NCBI RefSeq assembly: GCF_014873875.1
Contig: NZ_JADBEM010000001.1
Span: forward strand, 62,001-126,000
From: Actinopolymorpha pittospori
GTDB taxonomy: Bacteria; Actinomycetota; Actinomycetes; Propionibacteriales; Actinopolymorphaceae
Length of the DNA stretch: 64,000 bases
Direction of reading: 5' to 3'
Shown here: one piece after another, positions 30,193 through 39,202 of the stretch
Layout: each line of letters starts with the position of its first letter
Position numbering within the stretch: the first letter of the stretch is position 1
Program-made: the position numbers and the translations under genes
Notes under the pieces: model-generated
The model's database searches: none
The model's input: the letters and a program-made list of their open reading frames with translations, nothing else
What the model was told of the DNA's origin: nothing

Positions 30193-31572
30193 CTACCGGT
30201 TTCTCCTGGCACGGTTACGCCCTGGCGGGGAGGCGTGATAGTACTCCGAGTACGTAGTCTCCTTCTCTTTCTTCACCCGGTTGACGACGACGCCGAGGAC
30301 CGTCGCGCCGACTGTTCGCAGGTTGTCCACCGCCGATGCGAGCTGGTCGGTTCGGGTGCTGCCGACGCGGTTCACCACCACCACGCCGTCGACGATCTGG
30401 GCGAGGACGGCCGGATCGGTGACCGGCAGCAGGGGTGGTGAGTCGATGAGGAGGGTCGTTCCGGGGCTCTCCAGCGCCCGGACGAGCTCCCTCATCGCGT
30501 TCGAGGTCAACAGCACGGTCGGGTTCGGTGGTGGTGGGCCGGCGGTGAGGACGAACAGCGGCAGGTCGGGCCGCCATTGTTGGAGTGCGGTGGTGAGCGG
30601 AGCATCGCCCATCAACACGCTGCTCAGCCCGACGCTTTTCGACAGGCCGAAGACGTTGGCGACCGCGGGTCGGCGCAGGTCGGCGTCGATCAGCACGACC
30701 CGCTCGCCGGCCTGGGCCAGTGCGACGGCGAGGTTCGCCGCCGTCGTGGTCTTGCCCTCTTCCGGCAGCGCGCAGGTCACGAGGAGGCTTCTGGCCTGAC
30801 GTTCGACGCCGAGGAAACGCACGTTGGTGGCCAGGCGCCGGAACGCCTCGGCGAAGGGGGTCGTTCCTTCGTCGGCGATGAGCCGCCCCGAGTACTTCGC
30901 CTCCTCCGCGACGGTTCCGATCACCGGGGCGACGGCGATCTCGGCCGCCGCGTGGGCGCTCGCGACGGCCCGGTCGAGGTGGTGACGCAGTACGGCGGCG
31001 GCGACGCCGAGGGCAAGTCCGACGAGGAGGCCGAGGGCGATGTCACGCACCCGGTCGGGTGCGGCCGGTGACGTCGGCAGCACCGCGGGACGGGTGAAAG
31101 TGACCCGCACCGGTGAGGATGCCTGCCCGCTGGGGGTTTCCAGCGCCCGGACGAACGTCGAGAAGCGGGCGCCGACGGCGTTGGCGATGTCGCGGGCGCG
31201 GCGCGGTGAGGAGTCGCTGACCGTGATGTTGAGCAGGACCGTGTCCAGCGGTGAGTCGACGGTGATGCGTCCGGCGAGCTGCTCGGGTGTGTCGGGCAGT
31301 CGCAGGGACGCGATGACCGCTGTCGTGACGGTCGGGCTGGTGACGATGTCGGCGTAGGACTTCACCCGCTGCTGGCTGAAGCTTCCGCCCTGGTTCAGGT
31401 CGCTGTTGTCCGGGTTGGCGGTCGTCGCCGACACGAACAACTGCACGCTGGCGTCGTAGACGGGGGTGCGGGTCCAGGTGTAGACGGTGGCGAGGACGCC
31501 GGCGAGCAGCGTCACGGTCACCACCAGCAGCCAACGGGTGCGCAGAATGTGCAACAACGAAGCGATGGTCAT
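30193..31572 (-). CDS. Wzz/BY-kinase: chain-length regulator fused to tyrosine kinase
   Basis: 459 residues from ATG 31572 (GGGGGA upstream). Wzz domain with two membrane helices (WLLVVTVTLLAGVLATVYTW; DIALGLLVGLALGVAAAVL), then a cytoplasmic BY-kinase domain: Walker A CALPEEGKTTTAANLA, Walker A' VVLIDADLRRP and Walker B TLLIDSPPLLPV. The C-terminus has a small tyrosine cluster (TTYSEYYH) before a basic tail, the expected autophosphorylation site. It controls polymer length and export. It overlaps the polymerase gene by 4 bp. A second enzyme of this type is at 59176. Confidence 0.9.
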   Translation of the reverse strand: MTIASLLHILRTRWLLVVTVTLLAGVLATVYTWTRTPVYDASVQLFVSATTANPDNSDLNQGGSFSQQRVKSYADIVTSPTVTTAVIASLRLPDTPEQLAGRITVDSPLDTVLLNITVSDSSPRRARDIANAVGARFSTFVRALETPSGQASSPVRVTFTRPAVLPTSPAAPDRVRDIALGLLVGLALGVAAAVLRHHLDRAVASAHAAAEIAVAPVIGTVAEEAKYSGRLIADEGTTPFAEAFRRLATNVRFLGVERQARSLLVTCALPEEGKTTTAANLAVALAQAGERVVLIDADLRRPAVANVFGLSKSVGLSSVLMGDAPLTTALQQWRPDLPLFVLTAGPPPPNPTVLLTSNAMRELVRALESPGTTLLIDSPPLLPVTDPAVLAQIVDGVVVVNRVGSTRTDQLASAVDNLRTVGATVLGVVVNRVKKEKETTYSEYYHASPPGRNRARRNR

Positions 31573-32891
31573 CGATCCCCCGCGATTCCGAGGCGGGCTG
31601 GTGTTCCCGCGTGGGGCCGGTGCGCCTCCGCTGACGCGCATCGGTTGCGCACCGCCCGGCGAACGCCGCCGAAGAGCAACGACGCGGCGGCCACCACGAG
31701 TGCGATCTGCAGCCCTTTCCCGGTGACGTCGGCGATGCCGAGCACGCCGCGTTCCTGGATCGCGGGCTGAAGGACGAGGCAACAGGCGAGGGCGAAGACG
31801 AACGTTCCACCGCAGGCGAGCGCGGCGGCGCAGGCCAGGGTGAGGACCGCCAGGAACGCGCACTCGGCCACCACCCCGGACAGTCCGGCCACCGCGTTGC
31901 CCTCGGCGACCGGACCTTCGGCCAGGGAGACCCCGGGGACGGAGTTCCTGGACAGGCTCCGCACCTCGATCGCCCAACGCTCACCCGCCGAGTGGGTCTT
32001 GTCGTCGGCGACCGCGCGCGGGACCAGGGACGTCGCGGCACGCCGGGCGACCTCCCCGGCGGAGATCCACCTGCCCTGCGCATAGGTCGAGTCGGTGACC
32101 GCCGCCAGCAGGTCGAACCGGCGCGCGAGCGGCAGCAGCGGCCGGACCAGGGCGGGATAGCGCTGGTCGACGACCTGCAGGTCGGAGATGACGGTCGAGT
32201 CGTGCTTGACCGACTGCAGGACGGAGAACCCGAGCACCAGGCCCGGGACGGCCAGCACGCCCACGACGAGGTGTCCGCGGCGTGGCCGCCAACCGCGCGA
32301 CGCGGCCACCAGCACCAGGCACACCACCAGGCTCAGGACCGGGGTCTTGGACGCGAAGATCACCGACCAGCTGACCTCGGCGAGGACCAGCAGGCCGACC
32401 AGGAGCGCCAACCGGCGCGGCGGATGGGCCGGGAACAGCATCAGCGCCACCACGACCGGGGCGAGGGTGAGCAGACTGGCGACCACCGCGGAGTGGACAC
32501 CGCTCATCCAGGCCAGCCGCGCGCCGAGCAGGATCGCGAACAGCACGAGGACCAGGGCGGGTGAGGCCTGCAGGGCGCGGAAGTGCGGCAGCCGAGGACC
32601 CACCAGCAACACGAGCAGCAGGTAGACGGCGTGGCCGACGATCACGGGTACCAGGACGGCCGGCAGGTGGGCGTCGTAGCCGCCGTAGGCCAGCCGGTCG
32701 TCGGCGAGGGAGTCGTTGACGACCGGCGCCGGTGAGACGAGCACCAGGATCACCGGACGGAGGACGTAGGCGAGGAACCAGTAGACGGCCTGCACCCGCA
32801 GGATCGACCTGAGCGGCTCCGGCGTGGTGCGGGCGAGGACGAACTGGCCGGCGAAGAGGGCGAGCAGCGCGAGGAGGCAGAGGGAGGTCAC
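31569..32891 (-). CDS. O-antigen polymerase-like membrane protein (Wzy type)
   Basis: 440 residues from GTG 32891 (GGAGGGCAC upstream). About ten to twelve membrane helices (LCLLALLALFAGQFVLA; VLVPVIVGHAVYLLLVLLVG; LVLVLFAILLGARLAWMSG; LALLVGLLVLAEVSWSVIFA). A long polar loop near residues 250-340 (YAQGRWISAGEVARRAATSL; VPGVSLAEGPVAEGNAVAGL) is typical of Wzy proteins, and no other gene in the locus could polymerise repeat units. Sequence conservation in this family is low, so the call rests on topology and context. It overlaps both neighbours by 4 bp. Confidence 0.7.
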   Translation of the reverse strand: MTSLCLLALLALFAGQFVLARTTPEPLRSILRVQAVYWFLAYVLRPVILVLVSPAPVVNDSLADDRLAYGGYDAHLPAVLVPVIVGHAVYLLLVLLVGPRLPHFRALQASPALVLVLFAILLGARLAWMSGVHSAVVASLLTLAPVVVALMLFPAHPPRRLALLVGLLVLAEVSWSVIFASKTPVLSLVVCLVLVAASRGWRPRRGHLVVGVLAVPGLVLGFSVLQSVKHDSTVISDLQVVDQRYPALVRPLLPLARRFDLLAAVTDSTYAQGRWISAGEVARRAATSLVPRAVADDKTHSAGERWAIEVRSLSRNSVPGVSLAEGPVAEGNAVAGLSGVVAECAFLAVLTLACAAALACGGTFVFALACCLVLQPAIQERGVLGIADVTGKGLQIALVVAAASLLFGGVRRAVRNRCASAEAHRPHAGTPARLGIAGDR

Positions 32892-34138
32892 GTGCCCTCC
32901 AGACGCCGAACGGTCCGGGCGACCCGATGCCACGCGGCCACGAACGCGCAGCCCTCGGCCGCAATCGAGCCGACGGCGAGGACGAGCAGCGAGCCGGTGA
33001 GGTAGGTGCAGCCCAGTGCCGCCGCGGTGGCGGCCAGGCCCGCGACCGAGGTGAGCAGGACGGCCCTGGTGTCACCGATCACGTTGAAGAACGCCGAGGT
33101 CACCATCGTGTTGCCGACGCCCAGGGGCAGCAGGAACGCCTGGACGCGCAGGATCGTGGCGGTGTCGGCGAACTCCTCGCCGTACAACACGTGCGCGACC
33201 GGTGCCGCAAGCAGGGCCAGCCCCAGCGACCCAACCAGGGCGGCCGCCATCGCGTAGAGGGTGTACCGGCGGGCGGTGCCGGCCAGTTCGGCAACCCGGT
33301 CGCGGTCCTTGGCGACGCTCGGCAGGATGGCCAGCGACACCGGGTTCGCCAGGCCCTGCACCGCCCGCACCACCCGGTCGCTGGCAGAGTAGAGGCCCAG
33401 GGCGCCTGGGGTGAGGACGGCGGCGTAGAGCACCGGCGCGGCCTGCCCGTACGCCGAGACCAGCAGTCGGCCGAGGACGGCGGGCGCGCCGAGTCGCACC
33501 ATCGCGGCGAGGTCGGGTGTGGACGCGCCCGCACCGGCCGTGTTCACGGTGGCCAGCAGCCTGGACACGGTGTTGGTCGTCAGCGCCCCGGCGCACAGGC
33601 CGGCGGGTATCCACACCGTTGACGGGGCCAGGGTGAGTCCTGCCGCCAGCACGGCGAGGTTGACCAGTCGTCCGGCCCAGTCGGAGACCGCGACCCGGCC
33701 GAACTGCCGGCGGGCCACGAGTACCCACTGCTCGTGGAGGGAGGACGCGCCGCCGGCGACCGCTCCGAGAAAGGCGAGCTTGACGGAGTACGGCGCGGCG
33801 ACGGCGTAGGCGCCCGCCGCGGCCAGGACGAAACAGGCGAAGACCAGGACCCGCAGCCGGGTGTACCTGCGCCGGAGCAGCGTCTCGTCGTGGCTCGCGG
33901 TGACCAGCCGCGCGGCCAGGGGCAGGGAGATGCCCGCGTCCACGACGATCGAGCCCACGAAGTACGTCGCGGTCGCCAGCGCGGAGTATCCGAAGCCGTG
34001 CGGGCCGAGGGTGCGCGCGATCAGCGGCAGGGTGAGCAGGGGGATGAGGTACTGCCCGTAGGAGGAGGCGGTGAGCACCGAGGTGTCGCGAAGGGTCTGG
34101 AATCGGCGCGGTTTCCGTGGCGGGCTCTGCAGACTCAC
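32888..34138 (-). CDS. Polysaccharide flippase (Wzx/MOP superfamily)
   Basis: 416 residues from GTG 34138 (GAGGTG 7 nt upstream). MOP-type start: LRDTSVLTASSYGQYLIPLL, then TLPLIARTLGPHGFGYSALA. About twelve helices. Segments such as LGAPAVLGRLLVSAYGQAAP and LVASLG-like AALVGSLGLALLAAPVAHVL are typical of RfbX proteins. It moves lipid-linked repeat units across the membrane. It overlaps both adjacent genes by 4 bp. Confidence 0.85.
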   Translation of the reverse strand: MSLQSPPRKPRRFQTLRDTSVLTASSYGQYLIPLLTLPLIARTLGPHGFGYSALATATYFVGSIVVDAGISLPLAARLVTASHDETLLRRRYTRLRVLVFACFVLAAAGAYAVAAPYSVKLAFLGAVAGGASSLHEQWVLVARRQFGRVAVSDWAGRLVNLAVLAAGLTLAPSTVWIPAGLCAGALTTNTVSRLLATVNTAGAGASTPDLAAMVRLGAPAVLGRLLVSAYGQAAPVLYAAVLTPGALGLYSASDRVVRAVQGLANPVSLAILPSVAKDRDRVAELAGTARRYTLYAMAAALVGSLGLALLAAPVAHVLYGEEFADTATILRVQAFLLPLGVGNTMVTSAFFNVIGDTRAVLLTSVAGLAATAAALGCTYLTGSLLVLAVGSIAAEGCAFVAAWHRVARTVRRLEGT

Positions 34139-35175
34139 GCCGGCACCTCGAGTTCGGTGCGGCCGGTGAGGGTGCCCATGATCTGTCGCGCCCGGTCGGC
34201 GTAGGTGTGCCCGGAGGTGGTGACGCGGTGGTGGCCGGCGGCCGCGACACGGGTCGCCGCGGCCGGTGCCAGGCTCCCCAGGATGTCGAGGAGTTCGTCC
34301 TCGCCGTCGAAGAGGAGGCACTCACGCCCGTCGGTGAGGAGCTCCTGGTGTTCGGTGGTTCGTTCACCGACGAACAACCCGCCGGCGGCGGGCACCTCGA
34401 AACTGCGGCAGGTGTGGGTGTCGCGGTTGTCGGAGTTGAGCAGGACCAGGTTCGCCTGGATGCCGGCCACGGTCGTGGAGAAGTCCTCCGCGTAGCGGCC
34501 CGCCGACACCGCGACACCGGGGATGCCGCGCGGGAGTGCGCGTCGCCAGTACGGCCCGTGGATGACGCACCGGCCGGGAAACGCGGCGCCCAGACGCCGA
34601 AACACCTCCACCCGGTCCGGCCGGTAGTTGCCGATGAAACCGATCGGCCAGCGTCGCGGCGATGGCCGGTAGCTGAGGTGGTGCCAGGCGGGGTCGTAGG
34701 CGCTGCGCACGAACGCGACGGCGCGGGCGCCGCGGGCACGCAGTTCGCCGACGTTGTGCCGTTTCGTGGTGACCACGAGGTCCCAACCGGCCTCGGCGGC
34801 CAGGTAGGCGGGTGTGGTGTTGGCGGGATTCGACACGTCGTCGGGGCTGTAGTGGACGGTGACCGGGTTCCCGGGCAGGTGCAGCAACAGGTCCTGGTCG
34901 AGATGGATTGACTTGAAGCAGACCAGGAACTGCGGCCGGAACGCGTCCGCCGCCGCGTGGATCCGCGCGTGCACGCGGTTGAGCAGCCAGGGCGCACGCC
35001 GCCCCTTCACCTTCCGGTACACCCACTCCGGTGAGCCCAGAGCGGGTGAGGCGACGCCGGTGGTGTCGACCGTGACCACGTCCGCTCCGGCGGCGGCGAA
35101 CCCGTCGGCCAGGGACTTGGCGTTGCTGCCACGCCAGAGGTCACCGACGAACAGGACGCGCGCGTGCTTGTTCAT
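34135..35175 (-). CDS. Glycosyltransferase, CgeB-like
   Basis: 346 residues from ATG 35175. GT-B fold with N-terminal RVLFVGDLWRGSNAKSLADG and HYSPDDVSNPANTTP. The C-terminal half has YRPDRVEVFRRLGAAFPGRC, then SAGRYAEDFSTTVAGIQANL and RSFEVPAAGGLFVGERTTEH, the 'R-x-FE-x-PA-x-G' nucleotide-sugar-binding segment of CgeB-type spore/maturation glycosyltransferases. Donor and acceptor are unknown. It is one of four transferases that should build the repeat unit. Confidence 0.8.
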   Translation of the reverse strand: MNKHARVLFVGDLWRGSNAKSLADGFAAAGADVVTVDTTGVASPALGSPEWVYRKVKGRRAPWLLNRVHARIHAAADAFRPQFLVCFKSIHLDQDLLLHLPGNPVTVHYSPDDVSNPANTTPAYLAAEAGWDLVVTTKRHNVGELRARGARAVAFVRSAYDPAWHHLSYRPSPRRWPIGFIGNYRPDRVEVFRRLGAAFPGRCVIHGPYWRRALPRGIPGVAVSAGRYAEDFSTTVAGIQANLVLLNSDNRDTHTCRSFEVPAAGGLFVGERTTEHQELLTDGRECLLFDGEDELLDILGSLAPAAATRVAAAGHHRVTTSGHTYADRARQIMGTLTGRTELEVPA

Positions 35176-36272
35176 CGGCACAGCTCCGCGAACCGCGCTT
35201 CCATGCTCAGCGCGCACCGCTCCCAGGAGTTGGCGGCGGCGTGGGCGAGGAGCAGGTCCCTCGCGGGTGCCTCGTCCTCGACCCGTTCGATCAGCCGGAG
35301 CAGCGCGGCGGTGTCGCCGGCGGGATAGACCCACTCGGGTGCGAACGGGCCGAGTGCCTCGGGGAGCCCACCGACGTCGGAGGCGATGACCGGGGTGCCA
35401 CAGCTCATCGCCTCCAGCGCCACCAGGCCGAAGCCCTCCAGCGCACGGGAGGGGATGACGCTGCAGTCCAGCGCGCTGTAGAAGGTGGGCACCCGCGGCT
35501 GGTCGAGCCGGCCGAGGAACCGGACGCGGTGGGCGATCCCGAGGTCCTCGGCGAGGCGCCGCAGGTCGGCGTCCTGCGGGCCCGCGCCGGCGATCGCCAC
35601 GACGACGTCGCGGTGGCCCACGACCGCCCGCAGCAGGACGTCGAGGCCCATCCGGTGGACGAGACGGCGCAGCGAGCCGACGACGAACGCGTCCGCCGGC
35701 AGTCCCAGTGCCGCCCGGGCGGCCTGTCTGTCCTGCGGGGTGAAGGACGCGGTGTCGACACCGGGGTAGACCAACGCGACCCGCTCCGCCGGGATGCGGA
35801 AGCTGTCGAGCAGGACCCGCCGGAACGCCGTGGAGTGGGCGGTGAACGCGGTGAAGCGGTGGTAGGTGCGCCATTCCACGACGAACTTCGCCAGCGCGCG
35901 GAGGGCGGACTGGCCCTGCACCCGGCCCTCACTCGCCCACGGTCCGTGGAAGTGGAACACCGCCGGGGTTTCGGTTCGCCGGTCCCGGGCGGGCAGCAGC
36001 GCGGACGCGGTCTGCGCGAAGTGGTACTCGCGCAGGACCATCGGAGCGGCCGGGTTCGCCTCCGGTGTCCGGGTGGCCGGAGGCTGCTCGGCGGGAACCT
36101 CGAGGGTGTCGTAGGTCGTCGCGTTCGCGATGTTGTGGACGATCTCGACCCGCATCCCCAGCCGCGCCTGCGCCGCCGACAGACCCTTGATGACGCCGTG
36201 CAGGCCGCCCGGGGTGTCGATCTCGGCGCGGGTGCCGATGTGGACCCGTCGCGGGACCGGGTACGTCGTCAT
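35172..36272 (-). CDS. Family 4 glycosyltransferase
   Basis: 366 residues from ATG 36272. GT4 features: glycine-rich N-terminal loop (DTPGGLHGVIKGLSAAQ), an early conserved segment (AVFHFHGPW), a domain-linking stretch (VYPGVDTASFTPQDRQ), VGSLRRLVHRMGLDVLLRAV and the E-x7-E motif in SRALEGFGLVALEAMSCGTP. It overlaps the genes on both sides by 4 bp. Sugar specificity unknown. Confidence 0.85.
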   Translation of the reverse strand: MTTYPVPRRVHIGTRAEIDTPGGLHGVIKGLSAAQARLGMRVEIVHNIANATTYDTLEVPAEQPPATRTPEANPAAPMVLREYHFAQTASALLPARDRRTETPAVFHFHGPWASEGRVQGQSALRALAKFVVEWRTYHRFTAFTAHSTAFRRVLLDSFRIPAERVALVYPGVDTASFTPQDRQAARAALGLPADAFVVGSLRRLVHRMGLDVLLRAVVGHRDVVVAIAGAGPQDADLRRLAEDLGIAHRVRFLGRLDQPRVPTFYSALDCSVIPSRALEGFGLVALEAMSCGTPVIASDVGGLPEALGPFAPEWVYPAGDTAALLRLIERVEDEAPARDLLLAHAAANSWERCALSMEARFAELCR

Positions 36273-37549
36273 GGCCGGGCTCCCTGGCTGGACGTGGAAC
36301 GGGGGATGTCGCCGCCGGTGGCGAGGGCCGCGCAGGCGGCGCGGGTCGCCGCCTGCGCCAGGGACGGTGGACGGTCCGGGGTGAGCGGCGCGTCCGCCGG
36401 GCTGGTGGTCGGCGGCGCGCCCGAACTCGTGGTCGCGGGAGTGCTGGTGGCGAGCAGGTCGGCCAACGTGGCGGCGGCACCGGGCGGGTCGGTGAAGTCG
36501 GCGAAGGCGTAGGGCGTCCCGGACAGGGCGGCCGCCTCCGGTAGCCCACCCTGCGGCGAGACCAGGGCGGGAACCCCGCGCATGCCGACCTCCACGGCCA
36601 CGCGACCAAACGGTTCCAGCCAGGTGGAGGGAACGAGCGCGACGTCCACCCTCGCGCAGAACTCCTCGATCGGCAGCCAGCCGCGAACGTCGACCCTCAA
36701 CCGGTCGTGGACCGGGCGGGTACGCAACTCCTCGACGTAGCGGGGGTCACCGTTCCCGGCGAGGAGCAGGGTGACCGGGTGCCTGCTCGTCTCGGCGAAC
36801 CGGGAGGCCACGTCAATGGCGTGTTCGATGCCTTTGACCGGTGCGAGCCGGCCGACGTACCCGAGGGTGGTCCGCTCGGGCCGGGGACGGTTGCGGCGGA
36901 TGCCTCGTGCCGGATCCGGTGGGTTGAGCGCGGGGTAACCGACACTGGTCCGCTCCGGGCGGGTGAGGCCCCGCGCCAGGAGGTCCTCGCGGACGAAGTG
37001 GGACACACAGACCGACCGGGTGCCGGTGGGCGTCACCGACGCCATGATCGCCGCCTTCGCCCCGCAGGGCGGGCAGGGTGTGTGGCAGTTGCGTCCGTTC
37101 CTACGGCGGGAGCGGAGCCAGCAGGTGTCGCTCAGGTCGTGGTAGACGCGCACCGTCCGGTAGCGCCGGCGTTTGAGGAACCGCAGCAGCCAGGGGCCGG
37201 TCCGGGCGGTGTTGGTGACCACCACGAGGTCTGGATCGACCGCGCGGATCTCCCTGCGCATCGCGGCGCCGCTGCGGGGATTCAGCCAGGTCGTGAGGAG
37301 TTCGACGACCCGGCTCACCCTGCTGCCGGGATGGTGGGCGCGGGCGAAGCGCCTGCCGGCCGCGACGACGCGGAGGGGGCCGTCGGGGTAGCGGTGCGAA
37401 CTGGCCGCGGGGATGACCACGGTGACCTCGGCTGCGTCGGCGAGGGCCAGGGCGATGTCGCGCGCTGAGTGTTCCGCGCCGCCGACGAGGTTCGGCCACC
37501 ACCAGTCCGCGGTGAGGACGATCCGTGGCCGGGTGGGCTTCGCGGTCAC
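36269..37549 (-). CDS. Family 4 glycosyltransferase with C-terminal low-complexity tail
   Basis: 426 residues from GTG 37549, overlapping the upstream gene by 4 bp. N-terminus LTADWWWPNLVGGAEHSARD has the GT4 glycine loop. A cysteine-rich segment in the middle (CWLRSRRRNGRNCHTPCPPC) is typical of a subset of GT4 enzymes. VGRLAPVKGIEHAIDVASRF and WLEPFGRVAVEVGMRGVPAL carry the C-terminal donor-binding motifs. The last 65 residues (TSTPATTSSGAPPTTSPAD...) are low-complexity. The longer frame reaching 38026 is a shadow; the family start fits GTG 37549. Confidence 0.82.
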   Translation of the reverse strand: MTAKPTRPRIVLTADWWWPNLVGGAEHSARDIALALADAAEVTVVIPAASSHRYPDGPLRVVAAGRRFARAHHPGSRVSRVVELLTTWLNPRSGAAMRREIRAVDPDLVVVTNTARTGPWLLRFLKRRRYRTVRVYHDLSDTCWLRSRRRNGRNCHTPCPPCGAKAAIMASVTPTGTRSVCVSHFVREDLLARGLTRPERTSVGYPALNPPDPARGIRRNRPRPERTTLGYVGRLAPVKGIEHAIDVASRFAETSRHPVTLLLAGNGDPRYVEELRTRPVHDRLRVDVRGWLPIEEFCARVDVALVPSTWLEPFGRVAVEVGMRGVPALVSPQGGLPEAAALSGTPYAFADFTDPPGAAATLADLLATSTPATTSSGAPPTTSPADAPLTPDRPPSLAQAATRAACAALATGGDIPRSTSSQGARP

Positions 37550-38679
37550 GCGACCGCTCCTGCCTCGGCGCGCAGCCAGGCCTCGACCCGGTCGCGGAAG
37601 ACCTGCGGGGAGAATCGCTGCGCCTGCCGCTGGATGTCCGTACGCGACAGCCCGTGCAGCCGGGCGATCGCGTCCACGTACGACGATGTCGCGGTGGAGT
37701 CGAGAAGGTAGCCGGTGCTGCCCCCGACCACCGTCTCGAGCAGCCCGCCGGACGCCTGCCCCACGACAGGGGTCCCGCAGGCCTGCGCCTCGACCGGGAT
37801 CATGCCGAAGTCCTCGTGGGCGGGGTAGAGGAGGCAGCGGGCACCCCAGTAGAGCTCGCGGAGGCGTTCCTTGCTCGGGCGTACCTCGAAGGTCACCGGC
37901 ACGCGCGCCTTCTCCGCCTGGCGGCGCAGCGCCACCTCCGCCGGACCAGAACCCGCGAGGACCAGCGGGAGACCCGCCTGCGCCGCGATCTCGACCATGA
38001 GGTCGAACCGCTTGTAACCGACCCACCTGCCCACGCCGAGGAGGTAGTCGCGGCCCTGTGCCCTCGCCTGAGCCGGCGCCGCACGGAAGTAGTCCACGTC
38101 GACGGGCGGGTTGATGACGCGGGCGTCACGGTCCCAGTAACGGCGGATACGGGACCGCACCTCGCAGGAGTTCGCGGCGTAACTGTGCACGTGCCGGCTC
38201 AGCCACCGGTCGCAGGCTCGCAGGGTCGCACGCGCCGGCGTGAGCAGCCCGCCGGAACCGCGTGCGTCCAGGTCAGGGCTCCAGACGTAACGGGCCGGGG
38301 AGTGGACGTAGCTGAGGTAGCGGGTGCCTTCCGCCGCACCGAGCTTCGCCGTGTGGGCGAAGGCGTGGCTGGAGGAGACGACGACGTCGTAGCGCCTTCG
38401 GGTCAACGTCCGCCACGTCAGCGGCATGACCGGCAGCGCCAACGCCTTGCTGTGGCGAAGCGGTGTCCGCGACATCCACGACTCGGTCAGGTGATGCCCG
38501 TCGCCGACCCCGCGGTCCTTCCACAGCACGAAACGCTCGGCGTGTGGGACCAGGTCGGCGATGGCGAGGAAGACCTGCTCGGACCCGCCCGTGGCGCCGA
38601 ACCATTCGTGGATCACGGCTACGGAGCGGTTAGACAGAGGTGAATTACTGGCGACGTTGGTGAAGGTCTTCCCGTTCAC
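37546..38679 (-). CDS. Family 4 glycosyltransferase, first gene of the locus
   Basis: 377 residues from ATG 38679. The GT4 start is at SVAVIHEWFGATGGSEQVFL; an in-frame later start is possible because the first 18 residues are variable. Later motifs: YLSYVHSPARYVWSPDLDAR, NPPVDVDYFRAAP, GRWVGYKRFDLMVEIAAQAG and YPAHEDFGMIPVEAQACGTP (E-x7-E), as in WcaI/mannosyltransferase-like enzymes. It begins the seven-gene overlapping run that ends at 30193. Promoter region is upstream at 38680-39202. Confidence 0.85.
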   Translation of the reverse strand: MNGKTFTNVASNSPLSNRSVAVIHEWFGATGGSEQVFLAIADLVPHAERFVLWKDRGVGDGHHLTESWMSRTPLRHSKALALPVMPLTWRTLTRRRYDVVVSSSHAFAHTAKLGAAEGTRYLSYVHSPARYVWSPDLDARGSGGLLTPARATLRACDRWLSRHVHSYAANSCEVRSRIRRYWDRDARVINPPVDVDYFRAAPAQARAQGRDYLLGVGRWVGYKRFDLMVEIAAQAGLPLVLAGSGPAEVALRRQAEKARVPVTFEVRPSKERLRELYWGARCLLYPAHEDFGMIPVEAQACGTPVVGQASGGLLETVVGGSTGYLLDSTATSSYVDAIARLHGLSRTDIQRQAQRFSPQVFRDRVEAWLRAEAGAVA

Positions 38680-39202
38680 CTACGGCCGCCGAGACGCACA
38701 GGCCTGACCTGGGCGACGACAATTCTCAAGGCTGTCCGCTGTGGTGCTCCACGGACGGCAGCATGCATTGACCTGCACATGGGGGATCGCATCGCGATGC
38801 CTCCGCTTTCAGTCCCACCCCGAATGTGCGCCCACCCCCCACTCATCCCCGGTGGCGCACACAATCAGACGGCGGAAAAGATCACCGCCGCCGATCATGT
38901 AGCAGTAGACCCGACAGGGGTGAGGAAAGTCAATGCGGATCAGGCGTGGTTAGACCGCGGAGAACGTATCCGGCCGACCAATAGTGGATTCTCGAAACTT
39001 TGCCAAGTATCCGGTAATGGCCACGTCGCCCGGCGGTTCGTCACGCGCGCGTGCGCGTGAAGAAAGGGATCCATTTCGCATGCCGCAGCGACGAAGGGAT
39101 CCCTTTTCCGTCCAATTTCCGTCCGCGCGAAGGGATCCCTTTAGTCGCCGGGACGTAAACATTCGCCCAAGAGTTGATGTTAGTTGTGGGGCTACCCGCG
39201 AC
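38680..39202. other. Intergenic region upstream of the polysaccharide locus
   Basis: About 520 bp without a supported gene. It holds the likely promoter of the minus-strand glycosyltransferase run and, at 39064-39141, three AAGGGATCC-type palindromes. A 70-codon minus-strand frame (38950-39162) reads through the palindromes and is probably spurious. Confidence 0.5.
39064..39141. repeat. Three palindromic AAGGGATCCCTT-type sites
   Basis: Perfect 12-bp palindromes AAGGGATCCCTT at 39094-39105 and 39130-39141, plus an imperfect copy AAGGGATCCATT at 39064-39075. Spacing 30 and 36 bp. They are AT-richer than their context and lie about 390-460 bp upstream of the polysaccharide locus start. Confidence 0.8.

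Noticed and set aside
39064..39141. Possible CRISPR array because of repeated motifs with 18-24 bp gaps
   Set aside because: Only three short palindromes, unequal spacing, one degenerate copy, and no cas genes anywhere in the window.
38950..39162. 70-codon frame with repeated KGSLR peptides
   Set aside because: The repeats come from the AAGGGATCC palindromes; no ribosome site and no family. Treated as non-coding repeat DNA.
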